Below, one piece after another: positions 39,071 to 51,900 of a stretch of 64,000 bases of DNA. Where the stretch lies: assembly GCA_037833965.1 (NCBI GenBank), contig AP031356.1:9570501-9634500 (forward strand), given 5' to 3'. Positions within the stretch are counted from its first letter, which is position 1. Every line of letters begins with the position of its first letter. The notes beneath the pieces are model-generated. The model ran no database searches. It saw only the letters and a list, made by a program, of their open reading frames with translations, and was not told the DNA's origin. The position numbers and the translations under genes were made by a program. This stretch comes from Marchantia polymorpha subsp. ruderalis (taxonomy: Eukaryota; Streptophyta; Marchantiopsida; Marchantiales; Marchantiaceae).

Positions 39071-39130
39071 GTAATGTTTTCGCAGAGATCCCTAAATCTG
39101 GTAACAGATTTATCTCTGCGAAAACATTAC
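39071..39130. repeat. Near-perfect hairpin, 26 paired bases
   Basis: An outer stem of 18 pairs (GTAATGTTTTCGCAGAGA against TCTCTGCGAAAACATTAC) encloses an inner stem of 8 pairs (TAAATCTG against CAGATTTA) with a GTAA loop. The only imperfection is a 4-base insertion between the stems on the left arm. Confidence 0.85.
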
Positions 39131-41793
39131 TCATGCATGTCTTGGTGATGGAAATTCTTCTCTTTTGCGAAATGATCATGTAATTCAACTCACTGCGATG
39201 TAGCCCACGTTGCATTCTTCAGTTCCTGTTGAAGAAGAGAATGCAGATAATTCGGGAGACTCTTGGAATAAAATATGCCATGCCATCACATTGATTGATC
39301 GAGTAACAAATCAAAAGCCAAAGTATGCAGGAAAAGAACCTACTGGGGCCCAAAATAATAGATGAGAGAGATGTGAATAAAGGAGAGATGTGATCTCTCT
39401 CGTGATAAAACACTTTTCTCTAACCGAGACTATGTCTACTACTGTACATGCAGATAATTAGTTGGTGATAACAAGAGGCGTAAAACAAGCATCACCAATC
39501 TACCCTACCTTCTCTCACGTGAGGCTCTGAAGAGTGTACAGCACCATCCGTGGGCAGCATCCCTAAACCATAACAAAGGAAGGTGTCAACGCTCAGACCA
39601 TGTCATCAAATTCTGATGACATTGTGATCACAGTTGAAAGCTATGTAGAATTTCAATATCCTCCAGAGAACACAGCAATTTTAAGAAGTTAGTACTGTCC
39701 TAGTCTTTCACTGATGGACAGTTTATATCCAGATCTATACGAATTCTTGGCTCCAGATGATGATTCTTGATACTGAAGGAAGAGTTGAAGAAACATGATA
39801 AGAGTATGCAAGTTTCTTCCTGACGTACATCTGAAGACACGCAATGCATGACACTGTGCTACTGTCACAAAGCCAGAAGTCAGTGGTCTGGGCACAGCCT
39901 GATCAAGAACAAAGAACTTCATAGTATTGGTAAGAACTTCACCCAGTTTATCTTATCTAGTTCAAGAGGAGGGGTTGACCCATACTTGATGTCTAAGATC
40001 ACCGGATGACCTTGCTACCTTGCATCCGGTCTTATTGGGACTAATCGCTTAAAATTCACTGGACTGTAATTTGATTCGTTTGGAGCAAATAATCAAAAGT
40101 CCTTTGCTGTGGGAGGTAGTGAGGCAGGCGTCCCCTGAAGTCAAACGGCTGTTCAGAATCACTCGGTATTTAAAGGGAACAACAGAGCTGCCACTTCGGC
40201 TGCTAGTGACGGAGTGAACTGAACAAGAACTTGTTTTAGTCCAAGAATGTAGATTTTTTTATTGATTCATAGAATAAGAGACAGTAATCTCAAAAGAGGT
40301 ACTTTTTAGTACAGGTAATCAGATCAGGAAACATGAAGGACAACAAATACAGAAAGGAACATCCAAGCTCTCGAGAAGCCAAGCTTTTCTTCGCAGATAT
40401 AAGCTCCAGCAGTGAAGTGAAGGTGTAGGCAAAATCGTATCAAGACCCGCAAACTTGCTGATGCACACGGCGGCATTGGCTTAATCCAGAGCCCTCATTG
40501 TGGCAATCTAGCCTCTCAAGGACACGGCCTGCTCCTCGCAGGCGAATGTATGTAACACATCCCTCGATCGCGGATCACGATCTCCCAATCTTTTCAAGCT
40601 CCGGGCTCGCTTTCTTCAGCGTTAACCCCAAAGTACGAGGGCCGCCCTTCCGAGACCTTGCATGAATGACCACCTAAAACCTCATCTTCCCCTAAGACCG
40701 CTCTTTTCATCTCACTCACGATCCAATCTGTGCACTTCTGCTGCCAAGTCTCCGCTTTTCAGAGGTCCTTCCAAGAATCGATCATGTCGTCCATGCATGA
40801 AATTGGTGAAGATGCGATCCTTCTCTGACAGTCCTCGAAGTGGGTCCTCTCTGGTGCCGGCGCCGGGAAAAGTGATGATTTCGAGGCCAAAGTGCTGCTG
40901 CTGCTGGCTTTGGCACCGAAAGCGGGATGCTCTGCACGTGTACGAGCAGCGCAGGCACCGCTCCGGATCGAATTCTCAATACCTCGCATCTCCTTTACCT
41001 CTTCCTCCGCCGCAGCTGCAGAAAGATCGGAACGCCAATCCGTCGACAGGCAGCAGACTCGAGGGATCATTGAGTACCGGGGCGAGGTTCTCTCTCCAGC
41101 TCGTATGAAGAAGATGGCTGGAAATGTTCAGAGAGTCATTGAGTGATATTCAAAGCAGAGGGACAAGCCTTTGGACGGACGAGAAACCAAGTCTCAACCT
41201 CCGCCATTAAGCAGCAATAGCAGCAGCATCCCAGATCCAACTGCGTTCGTCTTCAGTGCTCTTTCGGTCGAGAAGAGCGAACATATAATTACAGTGCACC
41301 CAATCTGATGGCTGATATCCGTGACCCACATCCCATCCACAGCTCACACGACATTCTCACGAAGATGTTCACTTCCTGCGGAGTCTTGTGACGGAGGGAG
41401 GCCGCACGGCTCGAATTCATTTGTGTTCATATTTGGAGCAAACTCTCAAGCATTGTCTCGGAACCACGACCTGAGTACAGCGATGCTCGCTGCAGTCAGG
41501 ACAAGCTCTAATCTTCTGCTGACGCTGAGCACCATCGAAATTAAGGCGGCGAGGACAAGTTTAAATCGAGTGCATACCATGCGACGAGGAACCCATGAAA
41601 ACAACAATGGAAGCCGAAGAAGACTGGCTGCAAAATTTAGAGCATGCACCGAGACCATAGCCCGAGATGTAGCGTGCGGCAGGAGACAGTGCTAGCACTC
41701 TCCGCAGCCATATCGTTATATAAGTTTCGTGCAGAGAGAATGTTATTTATTTCAGCCTCCGATGAGAGAATGTGGAGTATGGACGTGACATTC

Positions 41794-41815
41794 ATATATA
41801 TATATATATATATAT
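41794..41815. repeat. (AT)n microsatellite
   Basis: About eleven AT units. Confidence 0.9.
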
Positions 41816-42308
41816 TATGCCCGAAAGCATTTCAGAGTAGCTTTGCCGACCGACCGACCGATGATTTATACTCATCGAACTATATTTATTGTGCATACTG
41901 TACTGTGTTCCTTCGTACTGGTTCAGATTAACGGTCTGTTTGAACTGAAACCATCAAAGATTATCTCGTAATTTTCCAACCAGCGACTTGAGTTTTGTCC
42001 TTCCTCTGAGAGATCTGGTACGAAGAGAAGTTCGGTTGCCGGATAATATTAGTGTGATTTGACGGATGCTCCTCAAAAGGATCACCCGTTGGCGAAGGTC
42101 CAATTTTCTGGGTTCGTGCCACTCCAAATGTTCCATTATCTATACAAAACTCTTACGAGACGGGTAATGGAATTTTGCTCTTCAAGCAGATAACGAGAAC
42201 TGAGAAAGTGTTAGAATGATCTCAAGGGGTTCTCTAAGATGTCACAGTCGTTGATGCAGAAGACAATGATTTCAGACAAGAAGAACGTGCCTACGAGGAA
42301 GACTAGAA

Positions 42309-45300
42309 TCAAAACGGGTCGTTTGTTTGCATGGGCAAAAGCGATGGTGCGGCTTGTGCTGAGTGAGCATTGGCATTGGATCTAGACCGCTTCTTGCGCT
42401 TGGTCTGTTTCAATAAACAATGCAAGTGACGAATCACTTCTTTCAAAGTTGCGATTCTGCCTTCTTTGGCATTCCAGATCCTCGGCACGGGGTATCGACC
42501 ACAGGAATTGAATTCCTCGATCTCTTCGAGAGCTCGGACTACTGTTCTCACGACCTCGTCACCCAGAGTCTCCTGGAGTTTCAGCAGCTTCTTGTCGCTG
42601 TAATCGAACTGAATCTGTCTCTGCGGTGAGAATGGGAACAAAATGACATCAGACCTCCAGTCTTAGCAGGGCTCTACTAAAAGAAAACATCAGATTCTGA
42701 TGCAAAGCCCGTTAGTATGCGAAGTGTGTCTCAGCAGAAGCCATAGCTGATGGCTCAGTACCTCACTGTTTCCACCCACCGAAGCGTACTTAAATGGAGC
42801 GAAACTGGGATTTCTGACAGTCTCTTCCCAACGAGAATATTTCTTTCTGAAAACCGTCTCCCAGCCGTCTTTATGATTTTCGTAGCGCTGCTGGCATGCT
42901 TCTCTCCAAGGACCTTCATCTATCTCACCCATTTTCCTGATATAGAGTGTGCTTGGAGTTCCGATCTCCCCGATTGCCTGCGCAAGTTATGGAGATTATC
43001 ATCAGAAAGTTCCCCGTTCAGTCCCAGAACCCTATGGGATCAGATGCTGAGAACATCAGATTTCCTCACAGCAGAGGATCTGGACTTTGTACTTGTGCCT
43101 AATCAGCCTGGATCCGCATGTATGAGGCAATTCCTAAAGGTAATCCATTGAGAAACTGATCGACAGACATGAAGAAACTGATCTGAAGCTTCTGTTTTGT
43201 GCTAAGCTAACAATTTTCTGCCAGGAAGCATCTGATGAGCAGTTGAAGGAAAACTAGACATGAAGAAGAAGAAGAAGAAGGATGCGACTTAATTTATGGT
43301 TTTAATCTGAATCTGACTTTCCACAGCAGTTTCTAAATCTGACGTTTAGAAACTGCTGTGAAAATAAAGTAGCTGCATGGCCGGCGAGAGTCCTTGTCGC
43401 TCTCGCCAATGGTCAAAGCCTAGTGGAAGTGTGCTGCAGACGACAGTCCCGCCAACAGAAGACAACAACGATGCTGGAAAAAGGTTAGGGACAGCAGATA
43501 GAGAAGTCATGATTGACTGAGAGAAACACAGCTAGATTCTGCCGCCTGTAAATATCTGATCTCTGATGTTTGACCCGTGGATAAGGCTCGCAAGCTATTA
43601 TTCTGCAACCGAATGGACAATCGTGAGAAGCAAATAAGTACCAGTTCTGCTGCTTGCCTAGCTTCCTGTACTTCATCATTGGCAAGTCTTTCTCTCCTTG
43701 CCAAAGCCATGATTGTTTCATTATGTGCGTCGTTGTCTACTTTTAATTCTTCCAGCTCCTCGATCAGTTCAGCCTTCTGTTTCTCGATCAAGTCGATTTT
43801 TTCCTCCAGATTCATGACTCCTTTGTCCGATAAATATTCTGGATCTTCGATGGAATGAGCAAGCTGTAAGAATTTCTTGCTTTCTCGCATCTCATCCAGC
43901 CTTTGATTCTCAAGCTCCATCAGGTGTTTTTTGGCCAGGGACATCTTCTTGAATTGTATCCACTCTGCTAGGTGCTCATTTTCCATCTGTCATTTGAGAT
44001 GGATAGAAGACAGATCTCAGACATATTTTGTTGTGAATCTCAGTACACGCTGGAAGACAAGTAGGTATGAGCTCCGGCTTCTCGTTAAGTATCGCTTTTC
44101 TACTCAAAATCATGAACTTTGAAGAGGGCTATCAGCGCCCATAGAAACAATCGCGCGTTCTCTCTTATTTTTGAATACGGAGAAAGAGCAAAGCTATTCT
44201 CTAAGCGTGAGTTGAATGCAGCGGATACTGTCTCGGACGACTTACCTCATGCTTCCTTATAAGCGCCATTTGGAAAGCTTGATGTTTTTTCTGAATTTCT
44301 GCTTGTTGGTTGACAACATCCAGCTTCCTTTGGTTCTGCACAAAACACATGATTATTCACATATTTGCAAATGTTCTGAAAATTACTCTGGGTTTCATGG
44401 ATTCCAAAGCTTCAGGTACAGTGGACATTGTGATACGATAAAAGACATGCTGAAGGAGAAAGACATGTGGAAATGAAGCCGTGTAATCCAGTGTGTACTT
44501 CTAATTTAGCTTGTTCCAGTTGAATCCTCTCTCCTTCACTTTGAGGTAACTTCTCTCTTTCCCTCAGGTCTTGGCATCTACATTTGAGTTTCTCCATCGA
44601 CGATTGCATCATCGTATTCAGAGCTCTCATCTGTGTTATGTGCTCCTGAGTAGAGAAGTTAGCTTTTGAAAGCACCTGGTCGAGCTCTGCATTCCGCGAG
44701 GTTGGCAGTGTTCAGGGTCTGAACTCTAACTCATTGAAAAAACTTCAGCCTGCGATCGCGAACGGTAATTGTTCTAGTGTGTGGAAGACGGTCTACAGGC
44801 TACACCAATCATGCCACACGATGGTTTGCAGATTCTTCTTGAACAATACTGTTATGGAGTGTATACATAAGTACCTTGCTTGTGCTTTTCCTCTAGTCGA
44901 GCAATCATACTTTCCGCACTTCTCTTCGTAAGCTCTACTTCCTCCAGGAGGTGATGGAAGTCTGAGGTCTTCTCCAGCAGTTCTTCAGCAAGGTGTTGAT
45001 ATCGCTGCTCGTGCATATTCTTCAAATCATCACCTATCATTCCGATATCTTTGAGATCCAAAGGACCTCTGCTTTGCAGAAATTTAGCGACCAGATGGTC
45101 ATCCTTGACCTCGTTCCTGCCGTAATAATCTTCCTTCCGGGCAAGCCATCCATAAGGCTCGGCATCCTTGGGCAAATTACAATCTCTAATCTTCTGCCAA
45201 TCGTTTCTGCCATGCTGTCGGTCTCTAAACCATCTCTCAAATGCTTGAGCATTCCTCCAGCCGTTAAAATCTCTGGAGAAGGTGATAACGCCGATACCCG

Positions 45301-45835
45301 CATGTCCTTTAGGTCCCCAGATCACGTGAACTTTCTTAGGCCCGAAAGTCTCAAAGGAGCACTTTACATCGCGCACCGAGGGGCCCACGATAATTCCCTC
45401 GACGCTGACCGTTGTCTGAAGGTTGTGAATAACCATCGACCATGGACATAACAGAAGGTCTTGAGCTATGAGCTCTTCTCTCTCGGGGGCCTTCGTAGTC
45501 AGCTGCATCTGGGGAGCTCGGAAAGGAGGAGGACTGGACATTTGCGCGAGATCTGTCTTTAAGTAGGATACCAGAGCAACGTGTTCGGTCTGCTCTGTTG
45601 TGCCCTTAGTACTGCTTCTCGCCATAGCCTCGGCGTGTTGCAGAATGTCTTTGTAAAGAAAGCATTGCGTCTTTCGCTTTGTGCAGAAAGGACATCTAAA
45701 GGTAGCCACTGATCCGCCTGCTTTATTTTTTACTAACAGTCTTCCCGATCTAAGAGAGCTCAGAATGTTCTCCCTGAAAGCTTCCCTCTCATCCAGATCA
45801 TAAGTCACGTTTGTATAATCTGACATATTGTCCAT
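42309..45835 (-). CDS. IDN2/FDM-like zf-XS, XS, coiled-coil, XH protein (six exons)
   Basis: Exons on the minus strand: 45835-44875, 44686-44499, 44335-44246, 43986-43642, 42977-42762, 42620-42309. All five introns are GT-AG. The phases agree and give one 703-residue frame ending in TGA. The start is ATG 45835, because a stop lies in frame just upstream. Domains: zf-XS at about 45-90 (C48PFC51, YKDILQHAEA at 61-70); XS at about 128-245 (PWSMVIHNL, GHAGIGVITF, HGRNDW, PYGWLARKEDYY); coiled coil at about 275-530; XH at about 540-665 (KMGEIDEGPW, PSFAPFKY, KLLKLQETLGDEVV, ALEEIEEFN, GRYPVPRIWNAKEGR, TLKEVI). Related plant proteins bind double-stranded RNA through XS, pair through XH and the coiled coil, and support RNA-directed DNA methylation in the nucleus. 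The basic C-terminal tail (KRKKRSRSN) may be a nuclear signal. IDN2 and FDM1-5 cannot be told apart from sequence alone here. Confidence 0.93.
43262..43281. repeat. (GAA)n microsatellite in intron 4 of the IDN2/FDM-like gene
   Basis: Six GAA units on the plus strand, which read as TTC in the transcript. It lies inside the 664-bp intron 43641-42978. Confidence 0.9.
43322..43360. repeat. Perfect intronic hairpin, 16-bp stem
   Basis: CACAGCAGTTTCTAAA and TTTAGAAACTGCTGTG are exact reverse complements around a 7-nt loop. It lies in intron 4 of the IDN2/FDM-like gene, so it would be present in the primary transcript. Confidence 0.9.
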
Positions 45836-48394
45836 CAACAGCTCCTCAGGTCCTTAAACTGCTGTTTCAGAAACAACCAAAGTGAATGGAATATCCCAAG
45901 TTCCTGAGATCTCCATGTACTCATGATACAGAAGGTCAAGCTGTATAACTAATCGATTTTATTCGACTACAAAACACGCTTCATATAATAGTGAAAGATC
46001 TCCAATGCAAAGAATGCAACACAACAGATTTGGAGATCAAACTTGAAACCTGATCTAGCTAGCTAGATTGCAGATACCGCTGTATTTACCTCTTAACAGA
46101 GCACAGTATTCCAGGCTTTGTAGAACGATCTTCAACACATTTGACTCTCGTAGAGGAAGTTGTTGTCAGTGATGAGATTCATCGACCGCTAGAAAAGGAG
46201 ACCTGCATGGAATCACCATGGGGTAAACTTGGAGGCTCTTGAAGGGTTATGAGCGAAACTCCACCCGTGTCGGTCTTTTTAGAATAGATTTATTCTGTGA
46301 AGGTATCAACTTTTACATCTGCTCGGTTCGTAGAGGCCATTTGAAAGTAACCAAAGTGTGTTTTCCATCACTTCTCATATTGTCCCAACCATCTGGCCCT
46401 TGTCGATAATTCTTCTGGTTCTTGTGATCACTTCCTGTGTCGCCGACGCGATCAGCGCTCTGTCATAACTTACGTTTTAGGGTCCCTCTTCAGTCAGCTC
46501 TCCTTCGGAAGTCTATTCAAGTTCTCCATGAGCGACCAGAGGACGAGAGTTTCATCGAAGGTTGTCATGGAGTTCGTGCTCCGATCGTCAATGATCAGAG
46601 TATCTGTCTTCATGGAGCGGGCATCAATTTATCGTGAACGTGTCAATCATGTGGGCCTATCATCACAGACGGATGGAGGCAAGCGCTAAGAAGATGACAG
46701 AACGCAGCCGCCGGGTCATGTCATCAGAGTTCCACATAACGGTTCGTTGGAAATACCTTCCGACATCGATTTTAGGTTCAAAATAGTCGGGGCATACCAT
46801 CAGACTTATCAATCTGGAGGACCCAATGACGAGGCGGCAGCACTGCGATTCAGGTATATAAGGTGAGCATTGTGCTCTGATTTGACGATCTTTTAGCTTT
46901 GAAAGTCCTGATTATTAATAGCACTGTTGGACCGGTGCTATTGCTTTGTAATATTCATAGATCTGAAATAGGAATGTCTTCAACCGTATACAAGGTGGAA
47001 ACGCCAATTGAGTTCTGCGGAGCCCCAGCAGAAAACTTTAGTTCGGTCTCTAATGAATATAATCAACCAATGACGTGGAATGTGGCTGGGTAAATACAAG
47101 GCATGTCAACTGCAGTTCCACTATTTAGACTCTTGATTCCTGTAGTGGGATAGGATTGAGTGATAAAATCTTTCCAATTCTTTTGGGAATTTCATTTCCA
47201 TAATTTTGGAACATTTTATGTATCCATCACAGTATTTATTTTTATGTTTCTAAGTCATACATTTAGAGGAAGAAATATATTTGTTGAGCTAAAGTCACAA
47301 CTTCATACCTTTTGCTATACAATCTTGACCTCAAAAGTGGTTAGCAACTTAAATGAAGGAACTTATCTTCGACATATCATAGTTTCTGGTTGGTATCTGC
47401 AATACATTTAGCGAAAGTAATGTCATGCAGATTTTGTGAAACGTGGGAGAATTTGAGAAACAATGACTTGAATAGAGGTGTCAAATTGGTATTGTTTTAT
47501 TACAAAAACATCTGCTCTGTACGTGAAGCTTTATTCAGTTATCAGAAGAACTCACTATATCTCGAGGCTCTTGAAACAAAATTAATTACGGGTGACTTGC
47601 AGAAGGAAACTCATGGAAACTGGAATGGAAACTCACCGATACTATCACATGTAGTAATATTTGACCATTCTACTTTCTGCTCTAGATCCTCGTAATTGCA
47701 CACTTGGTCTTGGATCTCTTGAAACATATGGCTTGAACAACATCTTTCGCTTTGACTTTAGCTGCCTTTGGTTATTCAAGAAAAATCAAATCCCAGATCC
47801 GGGTATGTAAGTAGAACCCTCCGCAAACATCTTCATATTGCTTTCTTTTTCATTATTTCAAAAAACCATCATCCCCTCCTCTCACAATACTTTCTGACCC
47901 AACAAATAAAATCCATACCTTGGTGTACAGTCTATTTATGTTCATGATGTATGTACGATGAAGTCGTAGCAACGATATGTCCGCAGCTGTCAAAGCAATC
48001 AATCTTAGAGAGTCCCCCTCGATTTCATCCAAACAGGCCAATTCCAACAAGTCCAATCGATAATCAACATTCTTTTTACTTTGATATGTTTGTATTTTCA
48101 CAATACTATTTACCTAAGAATAAAACATTGGTGCAATGGTACATCGTTGCACAAGATTCTAGACATTTTAGTTTTAGCATGGAGTCCAGTGGTCTCCTTC
48201 CCTCTCTTTCTCACTCATAATTCAACCGAGCCAGGAGAACACGTAACACGCAACGAGGTGCTGCTTCGAGTCAAAATATAAACTTCCTTCACTGCAGGGC
48301 CATGATCGTCATGCACACATTTATCGAACCTGGTTCTTACTGACAACACTTACCGTTGCTCCGTTCGAATGCCTTGCAAATGATGAGATGAGCT
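45836..48394. other. Intergenic stretch between IDN2/FDM-like gene and dirigent gene
   Basis: The first few hundred bases upstream of 45835 should include the promoter of the IDN2/FDM-like gene. I could not place a TATA box. No gene is recognised in the remainder. Confidence 0.45.
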
Positions 48395-48934
48395 CTAGTG
48401 ATGAGGAAGTATCAGATATGCTTTGTACTTGAGAACGGGGAAAGTTGGAGTGAGAGAGACGGCGCTGACTGTCAAGTGGCCTCTTGCTCCTTCGAAGGAG
48501 CCCGTGCCAGAGTTGATTGCCTCCTCCCAAGATGGGGCGGTGAAGTTGATCCTGCAGGAGCCTGACAAGGTTCCAGAGTAGCCGGGGATGGTGATCGAAG
48601 TCACGAAGGTAATGAACTTCTCTCGTGGATCACTGAGCGATACTAGTAAGCCCGAGTGGTGCCCGATCTGAGCTGAAGCATTGGAAGCTGTCTCCCTCAG
48701 AATGCTGTCGAAGACGGTGACATCGCCGAGTGCAGATGGGCCCGTGACACTGGCGTTGGCGCCGGCCACTGCTACAGCGGTGACGTCTGGCGGCACGAAA
48801 TCGTCGTGCAAGTAGTACGTGAAGTTGACTTTCTTCATCTTCATGGCGTTCACAGGGCTGCAGCATCCCGACGAGACGATACACAGGGCACTGAGAAACA
48901 GGGCCACAGTTGACATCCCATGACTTCTCTCCAT
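48395..48934 (-). CDS. Dirigent protein, secreted, single exon
   Basis: The 179-residue protein starts at ATG 48934 and ends TAG at 48395. A signal peptide covers about residues 1-30, with hydrophobic core VALFLSALCIVSSGCC. The dirigent domain spans about 35-175: YYLHDDF at 40-46, GDVTVFDSIL at 70-79, HSGLLVSL at 93-100, FITFVTSITI at 108-117, SGTLSGSCRI at 120-129 and the family-typical GTGSFEGARGHL at 143-154. There are N-glycosylation sites at N37, N60, N85 and N130. Dirigent proteins form beta-barrels in the cell wall and steer stereoselective phenoxy-radical coupling or related cyclisations; this protein's substrate is unknown. A second in-frame ATG (codon 7) could also serve as start. 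The gene stands alone. A TATATAG motif about 215 bases upstream might be its promoter element, but this is weak. Confidence 0.92.
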   Translation of the reverse strand: MERSHGMSTVALFLSALCIVSSGCCSPVNAMKMKKVNFTYYLHDDFVPPDVTAVAVAGANASVTGPSALGDVTVFDSILRETASNASAQIGHHSGLLVSLSDPREKFITFVTSITIPGYSGTLSGSCRINFTAPSWEEAINSGTGSFEGARGHLTVSAVSLTPTFPVLKYKAYLILPHH

Positions 48935-51900
48935 GCTGTCGCTGTCAATCCGGAGTTCGAAAGGCCGCTAGTTTTACGAGCCTCGCTCACGTCACCCAGC
49001 CCGAGAGACCGAGAGATGGGTCTGAGACCCTCCCTGTAAATAGATGGCCTTCTTACTTGAGCATACGAACGATCCCGAGCGCTCAAGTTTCATTCTTACG
49101 CCACCGAGATGTAACGGAGCGATCCATGCTTACAAATCCAACAGATGCTCGCCTATATACGATTTTGCAAGCAAGCTCTTGCGGTTCCATACGCTTGGAT
49201 CCATACGCTGGAACGACGACTTCAAGAAGGAAGATGACGTCAAGAAGGACGACTTTGTCATCGAGCGAAGGGGGAATATGGAGTGCGGTAGCTTCCAGGA
49301 CGGCGCTTCTACCATCTGTAAGCTTCGACTACCCGCGGAGCTTCAGGTTGTTAAGCAGGACATGTTGTGCCCACCGCCATTCCTTTCTTCCCCTAAACTC
49401 TATATACGTGAAGCATAATTTTCGTTCGTCCTCGACAAAGGGTGCGTCGTAAGCAGTTGCTCACTGTGCTCGTTCTTCTCTGCCGAATTTCAAGTCGCTC
49501 CCGGCATCCATGAGGGTGGGATATTTGGGAAGTACAGATTAATGTCTGCGTTACGATTTTCCTTTCCTTACCAAGTTCAAAGCATCGACCGCACGTTTGG
49601 TTGAATTCCCCCCTTCCCTGAATTCCCGTCCACCTGGGACAACAATGCGTACAGAGAGACGGCAAGACCATGACACAAAATCATACCATATTTCCAAAAT
49701 AACTCAGAACCAGGAACGATGTTTTAGTTGTGCTTCTAGCCGAGACCAGTAAAATAATAAAAACTGTCATGTTAGAACCGACGTGCGACCACCACATTAG
49801 TCTCTAAACGAGGAGCACCAAGAGGAATCGCGTGCAGTGAGATACCTTCTTTACCATTGGGCGGTGCCCCGTGTTACAGGATGGCCAAAGCAGGAAATTA
49901 CTGTATTCCCCTGGCCCCATTTCGAGGTTGTAAAGTGCTAGGTTATGACCTCGAACAAAACAAATTCGTAAAAAATTGCGAAGATTAAAACTGAAAGATT
50001 GGATCATGGATTGGGAAGGTTTTACTCGGTGAAAATTAGAAAGATAAATCATCACCTCACACGAAGATAAAAAACATTCTTTCCTTACAGTGACAGGCTG
50101 ATTTTGAAGCAATATCTTCAGTAACTAATTCATTGTCGTTAGCCCATTACAAATCAGACCGTAGACACAACGAGAGGATAAAAACCTGTCCCATTTGTCC
50201 ACCAGTGTCATTCTATCGGTGTTAAACTCATGCGCGACAGCATGGGATTTCCTTCAAACTCAGACCGAAAATCAAATCAGCAAAGGAGGCTTTATTCTAA
50301 TTTTCTTCTTTGGATTCTAATCAATCTTCATATTTGTTAACTCTCGAGATATCATCAGAGACTTACAAAGCATACCCACTTTATAAAAAGCACTTTATGT
50401 ATTTGGATGGCTTTTCATGATAAGCAGCTTTTCATAATTATCCACTTTATGATCAGCATCCTTATGATTGCCCAAATGTTTTTTACACATCATGGTCATT
50501 AGAAAAAAAGCCAACAGATGTTGCTATCTTTGAGTTAATACGTTTCATACTTAAGAAAAAAATTCAGGCGTAAGAGAATAAAGTAATATGAAGTCACAAC
50601 TACAAACATTATGATAATCGTTTGTGGAAAAAATCTATAAAGAATTTCTCTAATTATTTTATCTCATGTGAAGTGAATCAGAAATTTTCTAAAATAATAT
50701 AACTAGAAATAACTTTTGACTTTTTTAATTTACAATGAGATGTATTCTTGATAAAAAAACCACTATTTTGCAATATTTATGGTATTGCTATCTCAATTTT
50801 TTAATGCAGTTTTAAATACTATACTATATTTTTTGCTGAAAACTATGTTTACATAATTGATATCATGAATTTATGTTTTTTCGAAGGTAATTCAAATACG
50901 CATCCAATCCAGTTCATCTTATTTTATGGATACAGAAACGCTATAGTTGAAAATGTGTTGTGATTCTAAAAAATCAAATGAGAATCTTGATCAAAGTTAA
51001 TTTTATTTACAATAGTATGCTCTCTAATATTTCTCGTTTAAAGATGCTTCAATGATGATATTATCTTTATTCCATTTTTTTAATATTTGATACAATAGAT
51101 CAAAACATTTACGTTGTATCATGATTATATTAGGATTCATAATTGATCAAATTAGTCTTAGAAAAGATTATATACGTTTGAAATTCATAAACATAGAATT
51201 GTAAAATAATATATTCTCTAAATTCAAAATAATGTGTTATTAGACTAAATTTTTGCCCTCTTATTATATGCACATGGTACAACTACAATACAATTTAGTT
51301 AGTATATTAAGAGGATAAATATGGAAATAAACTGATGTTTACTGAAGACAACTGAATGTTTACTTTTCACGTTTGTGGAGCTTTCGGGTCATCCACGAGC
51401 CAAGCACGCGATCAGCATCAATTACCTGTTCGCGGCGATCACTTTACAAATGATGCAACATGTCAATAGTGGTGATCGGATCACTATCGAGATTTCAACA
51501 GATTCCGTATCTGCAACCTGCGCAGACATTTCGTTTGTGGTAAAGAGGAGAAAAAAAGTGTGGACTTTTCAGAGCAGTTTCTATATTGGTTTCATCGTTG
51601 CATATAGGTAATTAGAATTCCTGACCAGCTCTACAATGAGCAATTTGCAATGCAGTCACTCTTCAGGTTGCTGCTTGAAATCTATGTCCTTGGAAGTTCC
51701 AGGGTGTGTATCATGTACAGATGATAGTATTACTCCAAATATATCTTCTAGACGGCATAAACCTGAACGATCACGGTACTAACTCAGTTGCTCAACAAGG
51801 TAAGCTCCTGTCAATGAAACCGATAATAATCACCCGCAGATGTGGAGGGAGTTGGCTTTAAAAGCATCAAAGAGAGCAACCATTGATTGGCTTCGCACAT

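Larger units (their letters stand above)
38951..42308. other. Stretch downstream of the IDN2/FDM-like gene, no assigned gene
   Basis: The only unusual part is 40.66-41.15 kb, which is GC-rich and open on both strands: plus 40662-41108 (148 codons, serine- and arginine-rich) and minus 41070-40759 (103 codons). Neither has a domain I recognise and I cannot choose between them. The rest holds a hairpin at 39071-39130 and a TA microsatellite at 41794-41815. Confidence 0.4.

Noticed and set aside
44993-45451. 152-codon plus-strand frame opposite the XS-domain exon
   Set aside because: It lies antisense to the well-supported first exon of the IDN2/FDM-like gene.
48910-49452. 180-codon plus-strand frame beside the dirigent gene
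   Set aside because: No domain and no conserved motif is visible. It overlaps the region expected to hold the dirigent promoter and 5' UTR.
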